Below are positions 22,574 to 32,300 of a DNA stretch of 40,239 nt, in pieces. Every line of letters begins with the position of its first letter. Position 1 is the stretch's first letter. Position numbers and translations under genes: made by a program. The DNA lies in assembly GCA_009885525.1 (NCBI GenBank), contig VFKN01000017.1:1-40239 (forward strand). The letters are read 5' to 3'. This DNA is from Anaerolineaceae bacterium. Lineage in GTDB: Bacteria > Chloroflexota > Anaerolineae > Anaerolineales > Villigracilaceae. A model generated the notes under the pieces. It worked only from the letters and a program-made list of their open reading frames with translations. It ran no database searches and was not told the DNA's origin.

Positions 22574-25500
22574 ATGAAATCTCGCTTTAATTCCATTTTT
22601 AATATTTTCACGCTCGTCGCGTTGCTGGCTTCCCTGTTGAGCGGCGCGGTGTCTGTCACGCCTGCGTATGCGGCAGGGTTCACAGTCAACAGCAACGCTG
22701 ATGTGGTGGATGCCAATCCCGGTGATGGTGTTTGCGAAATTACCACCTCGTCTGGAGTCTGCACTCTTCGCGCTGCGATTCAGGAGGCGAATGTAAACTC
22801 CGGGGATGACATCATTAACATCCCGGCGGATATCTACACTTTGTCAATCATTGGCGCGGACGAAGATTCCGCTGCGACAGGCGATCTCGACATCACCGAA
22901 AACTTGACCATCAACGGCGCGGGCGCGAATGTAACCATCATTCAGGCTGGTCTCGCTGGGGCGGGCATTGATCGCGTTTTTCAGGTTTTCACGACAGGTA
23001 CTGTCAATATCTCTGGCGTGACCATTGCAAATGGAAAGTGCGCCGCCTGCGCAGGCGGCGGTATATCCAACAATGGCAACGGTATTTTGACTGTGACGGA
23101 TAGCGTTATCTCTGACAACTCTGCCATGAGCGGTAACGGCGGCGGCGGAATATATAACGTCAACAGTTCTTTGACCGTGACCGGCAGCACTTTCACTGGC
23201 AATACCACTACCATTGGGAATGGCGGCGCCGTCTTAAACTTTGTCGGCACGGCAGTCATCGCGAACAGCACCTTCTCTAATAATAGCGCGGGGAGTTGGG
23301 GCGTCATCTATAACGATGGCAGCGGTGTTCTCAGTTTGATGAACGATACTGTCTCCGGAAATACAGGTCAATATGGCGGTGTCTTAAACTCTATCGGTAC
23401 ATTAAACATGAGCAACACGATTCTTGCCAATAATGGGAGTAACGACTGCACGAATTCGGGGACGATAGGAATCGACACAAATAACTTGATCATGAATAAC
23501 GACGCATGTGGAATACCCATTGTGAGCGCCGACCCGAACCTCGGCACGCTGGCAAACAACGGCGGACCTACCCAAACCTTTGCCTTGCAGCTCGGTTCCC
23601 CAGCTATTGACGCGGGCGATGATGCAACCTGCGCGGCTGCGCCAGTCAATAATCTTGATCAGCGCGGTGAACCGCGTCCTATCGGCGCACACTGCGATAT
23701 CGGCGCATATGAATCAAGCGCTCGCGCAGCCATAATAGTCAACAGCGCTTCTGATGATGTGGATAACAATCCCGGTGATGGCATTTGCGAAATTTCTCCC
23801 TCCGGATCATGCACTCTGCGTGCCGCGATCGAAGAGGCAAACGCGACTGCCAATACAGTATATGGTCCGGATGTGATCGGATTTAGTATTGGGGCTCCTT
23901 ATACCATTTCTCCAGGTTCGAGTCTGCCAACCATCTTCGATCCTGTGATTATTGACGGCGGAAACAATGTTATCTTGGATGGGTCAGGTATTATATTACT
24001 TGGCAAAGTAAACAGGTCCGCACTGCAAGGAACAAACGCAGCCCTTGGCATAGTAAACGGGTTAACGCTGAATACAAACGATAGCACCATCACCAACCTT
24101 GCGATTAGGAATTTTTCCGGCGCAGGTGTGGCTGTTATACACAGCCTTACAAATACTGGCAATAAGATCATACAAAACAGCATCTATAACAATGGCAACA
24201 ATGTCACTCCGGATATTGACCTCGGCGATGATGGCGTTACCTTCAATCACGTTGACCAGGCTTACGGTGCGAACAATTATCAGAACTATCCTGTGTTGAC
24301 GCTGGCAACAATACCGAGCGATAGATCGTCGTTACGCGTGAAGGGTACGCTTGAGGCTGAAGTAAATGAGGGCGTCCTGCCCTATACGATTCACGTCTAC
24401 GCTAATCAGAACTGTCATTCAACATTCTTTGGCGGGGGGCAGACCTATCTCGGTTCATTCGATGTGGAGACGGGGGCTGGCACCGGCTTTGTCAGTTTCG
24501 ATCAGACTTTATTACTAAGCGCTAACGTTAACGAGCCGAATGGGATTAGCGTGACCGCTACAGGAAACAACGGCACATCCGAGTTCTCATACTGCCGGCC
24601 TGTTTCCACTGAAAACCTCAACTGGGTTCAGGCATACGCATACGTGGCATCCACTGATGGCGGATACTATCAATACATTACGGATAACTATCAAGAGAAG
24701 TGGTTCAAATTCCCCGTGCATCCGGGCGATAGAGTGCATATCAATTTGACAGGCTTATCAGGGAGCGCTATTACGCTGCATACTGATCCTAACCTTATCT
24801 ATAACCAACTGATTGATCCGACCGGCGAGGCGGGGTTAAGCGCGGAAGCCTCTGGCAGCGCATTCCTTCCATCTGGCTCGTTGCCTTCGGGTTCGCTGCC
24901 TTCCGGGTCGTTACCGTCTGGTTCACTGCCATCCGACTTTTTGCCATCCGGTTCATTGCCATCTGGTTCGTTGCCATCTGGTTCATTGCCATCGGGATCG
25001 CTGCCATCTGGTTCATTGCCTTCGGGTTCGCTGCCATCTGGTTCGTTGCCATCTGGTTCATTGCCATCGGGCTCACTGCCATCTGGTTCATTGCCTTCTG
25101 GCTCACTGCCATCTGGTTCACTACCTTCCGGTTCATTGCCTTCTGGTTCTCTACCTTCCGGTTCATTGCCCTCTGGTTCTCTGGATGCTTACGCCAGTGC
25201 TGCGCGGCAAAGTCTGATCGCTGTCTCGATGAATCCGTATACCACTACGCAGAGCATTGATCGCAACACCTATGATTACATGGGCGATTTATATGTCCGC
25301 GTAGTTGGCAGGTATAGCCTGCAAACGCCATTCAACCTGGATGTTTGGGTGGAATCTGGCGTGTGCGGTGCAATTCAACCTGTTCCCGACAATCTCCAGA
25401 TAATCAATGGCTCTGCTTCGGCGGGTTCATATAAGTCGTTGATCCTCACGGATTCAAGCCGCCTGGCGGGTACGCCAACGGAGATCGCAGCCGCGCTGGC

Positions 25501-28500
25501 GAAACTGCAAATACTTGCCGCGCGCAGCGATGTCATTGGCGTGGTGATTGACCTTGCTGAGTCAAAGTATCAGCGCGTTGCATGGGCAAACACGCAAGCC
25601 GATGCAAACCTGCCATGCCCAACAGCAAAGAACATGGTGGCGGATGAGATCAAAAATGTGATCGGCGAATATAGAAATGCAAACACGGCAACACTTGAAT
25701 ACATTGTGTTGGCTGGCGGCGCTAATGTGATTCCATACTTCCAGGTTCCGGATGTGGCCGGCCAAGCCAATGAAAAAGATTACGTTGTGCCTGTTGCGCC
25801 TTCCACAGCATCTGAAGCCGGGTTGCTGACAAACCTTGTGCAAGGACAGGATAGTTATGGTTCACAAGTTGAAGTCACTCAAGGCGGATATAAACTCGCC
25901 TATCCCGACCTCGCGGTTGGTAGACTCGTGGATTCCGCCAGTGATATCAGCATTGCGGTGAACGCGTATATCGCGACGAATGGACTCATCACGCCGCATT
26001 CCTCGTTGATCACCGGCTACGATTTTGTTGGCGACGCGGCAATCGCGATCAAGGAGCAAATGGACGCGGGGACAAATTCCGTCGCGGATACTTTGATCCA
26101 GTTGCCGGGTTTACCTCCCACCGATCCAACCGCGTGGACAGCGCCTCAACTGAAAACGAAACTCCTCGCGGGTAATTTTGATGTCGCGGTATTGGTGGGT
26201 CATTACAGCGCGGGAACTTTGCTGGCAGCCGATTATGCAACCCAAATATCAGCCGAGGAGATTTTATACTCGAATGCTGATCTCAAAAATGTACTCTTCC
26301 TGACCCTCGGTTGTCATGGCGGCTATACCATTCCCGGCAATGATATTTTGAACAACGCGTCGCCAGACCCGGATTGGGCAAAAGCGTTCCTGCGCAAAGG
26401 CGCGGCGGGTTATGTTGCCGCCACCGGCTATGCTTACGGCGACACGGAACTGGTCGAGTACGGTGAGCGCTTATTCGTGCTCATCTCGAAGCAATTGCGT
26501 ACCGGTAATGATCCTGTCTCTGTGGGCAATGCGATGATGGCAGCCAAGCGCAAGTATCTGGCGGATACAGCCCAAATGACCGGCATCGATCAAAAGACGA
26601 TCATTGAGATGACGTTGTATGGCTTGCCGATGATGAAAGTGAACATGCCCGGCGCGCGCCTCGCTGTGGATATCGACATACCCATTATCGGTTCGACAGA
26701 TCCAGTTGGGGGTGCGTTTGGGCTCGGTGGCGCGCCCGCGTCGCTTTCGCCTGAAGTTAAGCCGCATACCAAGTCGCTTGATAGTAATGGCGGTACGATT
26801 GATGCCACTTATTACACCGGTGCGGATGGCGTGGTTGCCAATCCGTTTGAGCCGATTTTGCCCAAGGAAATTTATGATGTCAGCGTGGATGGCAAGGTGC
26901 TGCGCGGCGTGGCTTTCCGCGGTGGTAAATACACAGATCAGGATGGCATCACTCCATTAACTTCAACGCCAGCTACTGAACTTTCAACCGGGCATCTGTC
27001 TTTCAATTCCGAATTCTTTTATCCAACCCAGCTGTGGATGACAAACTTCTTCGACGCGTTCAACGGAGGATCTACCCGGCTGGTGATTTTCCCAACCCAA
27101 TTCAAATCCACCGGGCCCGGTAAGACGGATGGAATACTGCGCACGTTCAGTAATTTGGATCTGCAATTGTATTATCTTCCAAGCAATTGGACGGATGGCA
27201 GCCCGGAGGTTCAATCCGCGGGCATCAGCGCCGCACCGAGTATTTTGGGCGTGTCAGCAGATGAGGAAGATGTAGACATTAACGGGCACAGATACGCAAC
27301 CTTCAGCGTGAACGCATCTGCTGATGGGTCTGCGGGTGTGCAGTCGGTTTGGGTGGTTTACACCGGCAAGCCTGGCAGCCCCTATTATGGCGAGTGGACG
27401 CAGTTGAATTTGACTCAGAATATTAATGACCCAATGCTGTGGGAAGGTCAGCTTGATCTGGCAGTGTCCGGCGCAAACGCGGATGATGTTCAGTTCATGG
27501 TGCAAGCTGTAGGCGGCGCGGGGTTGACTACATTGGATACAAACGATGGCGCTTACTATACTGTAACGCCGTTTAATGCGGTACCGCCTCCGCCCGCAAC
27601 TGAAACGACATTGACTTTTCAATCGCCCCCCGCATCGGGAACTTATAGGCAGGATAGTTCATTCGATTTATTGTTACAGACTTCACCGGGAGAAGTACCT
27701 GTCGCTGACAAGGTCGTTACACTTGACATCGGCGGGCAACAGGCGCTGGCAGTGACGGATGCTTTTGGACAAGCGACGATCACTATGAATCTCAACATCG
27801 CGCCCGGCTACTATACAGCGGAGGCCGGTTTCCACGGCGACTCTGAGTATCTTAGTTCAACAGCCTCCAGTCCGTTCACGGTGAATAAGAGCAATACTGC
27901 GGTTACATTACTAAATTCTCCAATAAGAGCGACGTTGACAGACGCCGGCGCCAATGTATTGAGTGGAAAGTCACTTGTTTTTGTTGTGCATAACGGCGCG
28001 AATACTTTCTTTCGTTCCGTATTCACCGACTATCAGGGACAAGCGCAGCTTGGCTCTGTCCCATTGCCGCCCGGCACTTACGACGTTGATGTGTATTTCA
28101 ATGGAGTGATTCCCGGTTATGCCACCTTGAGCGATGATTATTATGAAAGCAGGTATCAACTTGGTTTGCCATCTAGCGCGAAGCTCATCATTACTGAATG
28201 GCACGAGATCAGGCCGCCAACGGTTTCAGTCAGCGCGAAGAAAGCGGATGGCACGCTTTACACTGCTGATACATGGACGAATCAAACCGTGACGGTTAAT
28301 TTCACTTGTGTCGATACACAAAGCGGAGTTGCCTCCTGCCTAGGAGCCGATCAGATATTTAGCGCGGACGGTAGTTTCACTGCCGATGTCACTGCAACAG
28401 ACTATCAGGGCAACTCTGGCGTCACCAGCTTCGGGCTAATCAAGATCGATAAAACCGCGCCAACGCTTGCGCCAAGCGTGTTCCCAAAAATAATCTATCT

Positions 28501-29014
28501 CAATACCAGTGCGACAGCCAGCGCAGGCGCAGCGGATAGCGGCTCAGGCATTGCCTCGCAAAGCTGCGGCGCAATTGTCACAAATACGATCGGCTCCAAG
28601 TTGGTCACATGCACAGCTACCGATGTCGTTGGTAACACTGCCAGCGTTAATCTCGCCTATAAGGTAGTCTATAAGTTCGCCGGCTTCTATTCCCCGGCTC
28701 GTAACTTGCCTGCGCTAAACCGTATGCAGGCCGGTAAAGCAGTCAAGTTGATATTTAGCCTGAACGGAAATCAGGGACTTAAACTGTTTGCAACCGGCTA
28801 TCCGCGCTCAAGCGTCATTAAGTGCGGCTCCGCTCTAGGCATTCGTATTGCTACAGTAACAGCCGCGTCGAGCAGTCTCAAGTACAGCTCAAGTACAAAG
28901 CGTTATACATATACCTGGAAAACCAGCTCAACCTGGGCAGGTACCTGCCGGCAATTTTCCATCAAGTTAAAAGATGGAAAAATCTACAAGTTGAATTTTA
29001 AATTTACCCCTTAA
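22574..29014 (+). CDS. Giant secreted multidomain protein: beta-helix, LPSGS tract, C25-peptidase-like and Ig-like domains
   Basis: This 2146-residue exported protein has a signal peptide to about residue 33 (PAYA cleavage). Two right-handed beta-helix modules follow, each opening with a VxxNPGDGxCEI...CTLRAAI motif (C63 marks the first; the second begins near 390). Residues 765-869 are 21 LPSGS pentapeptides. Residues about 980-1320 resemble the gingipain (C25) fold: VLAGGANVIPYF, VGRLVDSASDI, H1210 in VLVGHYSAG and C1247 in LTLGCHGGY, the likely catalytic pair. Several Ig/carbohydrate-binding-like segments follow. The last 110 residues form the AGKAVKLIFSLNGNQGLKLFATGYPRS...TYTWKTSSTWAGTCRQ module common in Gram-positive and Chloroflexota surface proteins. 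No LPxTG or lipobox is seen. The ATG follows AGGAG. It may be a surface protease or adhesin; activity is untested. Confidence 0.85.
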   Translation: MKSRFNSIFNIFTLVALLASLLSGAVSVTPAYAAGFTVNSNADVVDANPGDGVCEITTSSGVCTLRAAIQEANVNSGDDIINIPADIYTLSIIGADEDSAATGDLDITENLTINGAGANVTIIQAGLAGAGIDRVFQVFTTGTVNISGVTIANGKCAACAGGGISNNGNGILTVTDSVISDNSAMSGNGGGGIYNVNSSLTVTGSTFTGNTTTIGNGGAVLNFVGTAVIANSTFSNNSAGSWGVIYNDGSGVLSLMNDTVSGNTGQYGGVLNSIGTLNMSNTILANNGSNDCTNSGTIGIDTNNLIMNNDACGIPIVSADPNLGTLANNGGPTQTFALQLGSPAIDAGDDATCAAAPVNNLDQRGEPRPIGAHCDIGAYESSARAAIIVNSASDDVDNNPGDGICEISPSGSCTLRAAIEEANATANTVYGPDVIGFSIGAPYTISPGSSLPTIFDPVIIDGGNNVILDGSGIILLGKVNRSALQGTNAALGIVNGLTLNTNDSTITNLAIRNFSGAGVAVIHSLTNTGNKIIQNSIYNNGNNVTPDIDLGDDGVTFNHVDQAYGANNYQNYPVLTLATIPSDRSSLRVKGTLEAEVNEGVLPYTIHVYANQNCHSTFFGGGQTYLGSFDVETGAGTGFVSFDQTLLLSANVNEPNGISVTATGNNGTSEFSYCRPVSTENLNWVQAYAYVASTDGGYYQYITDNYQEKWFKFPVHPGDRVHINLTGLSGSAITLHTDPNLIYNQLIDPTGEAGLSAEASGSAFLPSGSLPSGSLPSGSLPSGSLPSDFLPSGSLPSGSLPSGSLPSGSLPSGSLPSGSLPSGSLPSGSLPSGSLPSGSLPSGSLPSGSLPSGSLPSGSLPSGSLPSGSLDAYASAARQSLIAVSMNPYTTTQSIDRNTYDYMGDLYVRVVGRYSLQTPFNLDVWVESGVCGAIQPVPDNLQIINGSASAGSYKSLILTDSSRLAGTPTEIAAALAKLQILAARSDVIGVVIDLAESKYQRVAWANTQADANLPCPTAKNMVADEIKNVIGEYRNANTATLEYIVLAGGANVIPYFQVPDVAGQANEKDYVVPVAPSTASEAGLLTNLVQGQDSYGSQVEVTQGGYKLAYPDLAVGRLVDSASDISIAVNAYIATNGLITPHSSLITGYDFVGDAAIAIKEQMDAGTNSVADTLIQLPGLPPTDPTAWTAPQLKTKLLAGNFDVAVLVGHYSAGTLLAADYATQISAEEILYSNADLKNVLFLTLGCHGGYTIPGNDILNNASPDPDWAKAFLRKGAAGYVAATGYAYGDTELVEYGERLFVLISKQLRTGNDPVSVGNAMMAAKRKYLADTAQMTGIDQKTIIEMTLYGLPMMKVNMPGARLAVDIDIPIIGSTDPVGGAFGLGGAPASLSPEVKPHTKSLDSNGGTIDATYYTGADGVVANPFEPILPKEIYDVSVDGKVLRGVAFRGGKYTDQDGITPLTSTPATELSTGHLSFNSEFFYPTQLWMTNFFDAFNGGSTRLVIFPTQFKSTGPGKTDGILRTFSNLDLQLYYLPSNWTDGSPEVQSAGISAAPSILGVSADEEDVDINGHRYATFSVNASADGSAGVQSVWVVYTGKPGSPYYGEWTQLNLTQNINDPMLWEGQLDLAVSGANADDVQFMVQAVGGAGLTTLDTNDGAYYTVTPFNAVPPPPATETTLTFQSPPASGTYRQDSSFDLLLQTSPGEVPVADKVVTLDIGGQQALAVTDAFGQATITMNLNIAPGYYTAEAGFHGDSEYLSSTASSPFTVNKSNTAVTLLNSPIRATLTDAGANVLSGKSLVFVVHNGANTFFRSVFTDYQGQAQLGSVPLPPGTYDVDVYFNGVIPGYATLSDDYYESRYQLGLPSSAKLIITEWHEIRPPTVSVSAKKADGTLYTADTWTNQTVTVNFTCVDTQSGVASCLGADQIFSADGSFTADVTATDYQGNSGVTSFGLIKIDKTAPTLAPSVFPKIIYLNTSATASAGAADSGSGIASQSCGAIVTNTIGSKLVTCTATDVVGNTASVNLAYKVVYKFAGFYSPARNLPALNRMQAGKAVKLIFSLNGNQGLKLFATGYPRSSVIKCGSALGIRIATVTAASSSLKYSSSTKRYTYTWKTSSTWAGTCRQFSIKLKDGKIYKLNFKFTP
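24866..25180 (+). repeat. Coding 15-bp tandem repeat, 21 copies (LPSGS)
   Basis: Twenty-one in-frame 15-bp units, of the form YTNCCNTCNGGNTCN, code LPSGS. Only the fifth differs in protein (LPSDF). Synonymous changes are spread through the units, and a few neighbours share patterns, as expected of unequal crossing-over. It forms a flexible, Pro/Ser-rich linker between the beta-helix part and the peptidase-like part. Confidence 0.95.
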
Positions 29015-29018
29015 AAAA

Positions 29019-29224
29019 GGTAACTACTCAGTCATCCATTACACCTGCGATTATGTCGCTGCGAGGTGCTCCCTTCGACAGGCTCAGGGCGACGCTTGGT
29101 TTTAGCCGAAGCAGTCTCCTGATGACAGAGATTGCTCACTTGCACCGCACTGCGTTTGGCGCAGTGCAGGTGTCGGCGGGAAGAACAAAAGCCCGCCTCG
29201 CAAAGACATGACTGAGCAGTTACT
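29019..29224. mobile_element. MITE-like element with 17-bp terminal inverted repeats
   Basis: The left end GGTAACTACTCAGTCAT (29019-29035) and the right end ATGACTGAGCAGTTACT (29208-29224) are inverted copies differing at two positions. Six A lie directly outside each end, a possible target duplication. The 206-bp interior carries no gene but contains CTTCGACAGGCTCAGGGC, a GTCGCTGCGAGG similar to the other dispersed repeats here, and internal hairpins. It begins 4 bp after the stop of the giant gene. Confidence 0.65.
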
Positions 29225-29295
29225 AAAAAAGAACGCTTGAATATATAATGTCCATTGCATTATCACATAAGTAAGTCAAAATTATGTGATAATGC
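29220..29295 (+). promoter_or_regulatory. Cyclase-gene promoter with a 14-bp hairpin at the predicted mRNA start
   Basis: A perfect TATAAT (29244-29249) with a poor -35 (TTACTA, 29220-29225) predicts a start near 29256. GCATTATCACATAA (29257-29270) pairs perfectly with 29282-29295 around an 11-nt loop, so the mRNA would begin with a stem-loop. The same inverted repeat could be a repressor site. TCACA/TGTGA halves are present but in everted order compared with a CRP site. Confidence 0.5.
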
Positions 29296-29339
29296 CTTTT
29301 TGGTGATATCCAAAAACCAATCTATCTATAAGGAACTTC

Positions 29340-32300
29340 ATGGAATCTTTGCACGCCTACATTCCAACTGACCGGCTTCTAGCTCTTATGAGAGGCGTCG
29401 ATATGCCCGACCATACTACGGGAGCCGGCTTGTTTGCGGATGTTTCCGGTTTTACCCCGTTGACCGAGGCGCTGGTGCAGACGCTCGGTCCGCAGCGTGG
29501 CGCTGAGGAGTTGCCGCGCTGGTTGAACTTGATCTACAACGCGCTCATCGCCGAAGTGGATCGTTATCGCGGCAGTGTCATCAACTTCAGCGGTGATGCG
29601 ATCACCTGCTGGTTTGATGACCATGACGTGGAAAGCAGGAAATCTCAGCTAACGCCCGCGGCTTTGCGGGCCACCGCATGTGCTTTGGCGATGCAGCAAA
29701 CGATGCAACAATTTGCTCAAGTTGAAGTTTCGGGCGCGGGGGTGGTTGCGCTGGCGATCAAAGTCGCGGTGGCAACGGGTACTGCGCGTCGTTTTATAGT
29801 CGGCGATCCGACAATCCAGATTGTTGATATTTTGGCCGGGAAGACGCTTTATCGCTTAGCCGCCGGTGAGCATCATGCCGAAAAGGGCGATGTATTACTG
29901 GACGAGGCCACTGTGGCTGCATTGGAAGGACACACCAATATATTGGAGTGGCGCGACGATCAGGAAAGTGGCGCGCGTTTTGCCGTGGTAAACAGGTTGA
30001 ATGTCACAGTAGGTTCTGATCCCTGGCCCTCCCTGCCTCCCGATGCGCTAAGTAATGAACAGATTCGCCCCTGGCTTTTACCGCCAGTCTATGAACGCCT
30101 GAAAGATGGGATGGGCGAATTTCTGACCGAACTGCGCCCAACAGCCGCGCTCTTTCTCCGTTTTTCCGGCATCGACTACGATGATGATTTTGAGGCGCAA
30201 TCGAAACTGGATACTTATGTTCGCGCGGTGCAGCATATTTTGCATCGCTACGATAATTACATGCTTCAAATGACGATTGGCGATAAGGGCAGTTATTTTT
30301 ATTCTTCATTCGGCGCGCCATTGGCATTTGAAGATGATTCCATCCGCGCGGTATCGGCAGCGCGGGAACTCCGCGACCTGCGCATGGAATTTGCCACCCA
30401 CGTACAAATTGGAGTCAGTCAGGGGCGCGCGCGTACTGGCGCGTATGGCAGTCTTACCCGTCGTACTTATGGCGCACTGGGGGATGAGGTTAATATAGCG
30501 GCGCGGCTCATGCAGAGCGCCGAGTCTGGTCAGGTGTTGATTAATCAAAATGTGCAAAAGGTTGCGGCGGATGCCTTTACGTGGGAGGAACTCGCGCCGC
30601 TGCAGGTCAAGGGTAAATCGCAGCCGGTGACTGTATTTCGATTGATTGGCGAGAAGGAACACCGCGCCACCAGCCTGTATGAGTCCAAATATGCATTGCC
30701 TATGGTTGGTCGTACAAACGAACTTTCTTCGGTCAGCCAGAAACTCGATATGGCGTTGCGTAATCAAGGTCAACTCATTGGTATTTCTGCTGAAGCAGGC
30801 ATGGGGAAATCACGTTTGATTGCGGAGGTCATCCGGCTGGCGCGACAAGGTAACATGATCGGCTACGGCGGTGAGTGTCAATCTTACGGTACAAACACCA
30901 GTTATCTAGCCTGGCAAAGTATTTGGCGCGGATTCTTTGGCTTGGATTCAACCTGGTCATTGGATAAACAAATTCAAGAGTTAAAGCAGCAACTCACTGA
31001 GATCGATCGAGACTTACTACCGCGCTTGCCGCTTTTGGGCGTCGCGCTTAATTTGCAAATTCCCGATAACGAACTGACAAGAACTTTCGATGCCAAATTG
31101 CGCAAAGAATCGCTCGAATCACTGCTGATCGATTGCTTGCGAAAACAATCACGCGAGACACCCATGCTTTTGGTGTTGGAGGATTGCCACTGGCTTGATC
31201 CGCTTTCATATGATCTGGTGGAATCGGTCGGCAGGGCAATCGCAGATCTTCCCGTGCTGATCGTACTGTCTTATCGTCCGTCTCAGTTGGGCGAGCAGCT
31301 CACGCCGCGCTTTGACAACTTGGATTATTTTACCGAAATCCAACTCCGGGATTTGCCGGTTGAGGATATTACTCAACTGATATCTTTTAAACTCGTTCAA
31401 ACCTACGGCGAGAATATTCAACTTCCCCCCGCGTTAATTGAGCAGATCGGCGCTCGCGCCGAGGGCAATCCATTCTATGTTGTCGAGTTGTTAAACTATT
31501 TGCACGACCGCGACATTGATCCGCAGCAGTCCGATGCGCTCCAACAGATCGACCTGCCCAACAGTTTGTACAGCCTGATCCTTAGCCGCGTTGACCAGCT
31601 TAGCGAGAATCAAAAAACCCTTTTGAAAGTTGCGAGCGTAATCGGGCGTCTGTTTCAGGCGGCGATGCTATTGGAGGTTTATCACCAGTTTGGCGATCAA
31701 GATCGGGTGCGTTATGAATTGGAACTGCTCAGCACGCTCGAATTGACGCAAATGGCTGTGCCAGACCCGGACCTGGCTTATTTTTTCAAACATATCCTTA
31801 CACAAGAGGTTGCGTATGAAACGCTTCCTTTTGCGACGCGGGCAATGCTCCATGAGCAGATCGGTCAATATATCGAGCATACTCACATTAATAATGTCGA
31901 CCAATATACTGCCTTGCTGGCATATCACTATGACCACAGCGACAATCTTCCAAAGAAGCGCGAGTACCTGTTGAAAGCCGGAGAGGCTGCTCAATCTGAA
32001 TTTGCCAACGCCGTGGCAATATCCTACTACCAGCGCGTGTTGCAGCTGCTGCCTGAAGACCAGAAAGTATCCGTGATGTTGAAGTTAAGCCAGGTGCTGG
32101 AGTTGGTCGGTGAATGGCAAAAAGCGGATGAGATCAACCGGCAGGCAGAGGAATTGGCGGATCGTTTGAAAGATTCTCAAAGCCGCGCACAGGCACAGCG
32201 AGCGCTGGGCGGACTTCTGAGAAAACGCGGCGAATATGCCGAAGCAAAAGTATGGATGGAACGCGCGCATGAAAACTTTGAGCAATTTGGAGATGGGGGC

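Noticed and set aside
24795..25166. Minus-strand open frame of repeated NQMA-type units
   Set aside because: It is the antisense shadow of the coding LPSGS tandem repeat; no ribosome site, and the long plus-strand gene explains the region.
24866..25180. CRISPR array
   Set aside because: The units are contiguous 15-bp repeats without spacers, in frame within a gene, and there are no cas genes.
29257..29295. CRP/FNR binding site
   Set aside because: The TGTGA/TCACA halves are in everted order with an 11-bp centre, unlike the TGTGA-N6-TCACA consensus.
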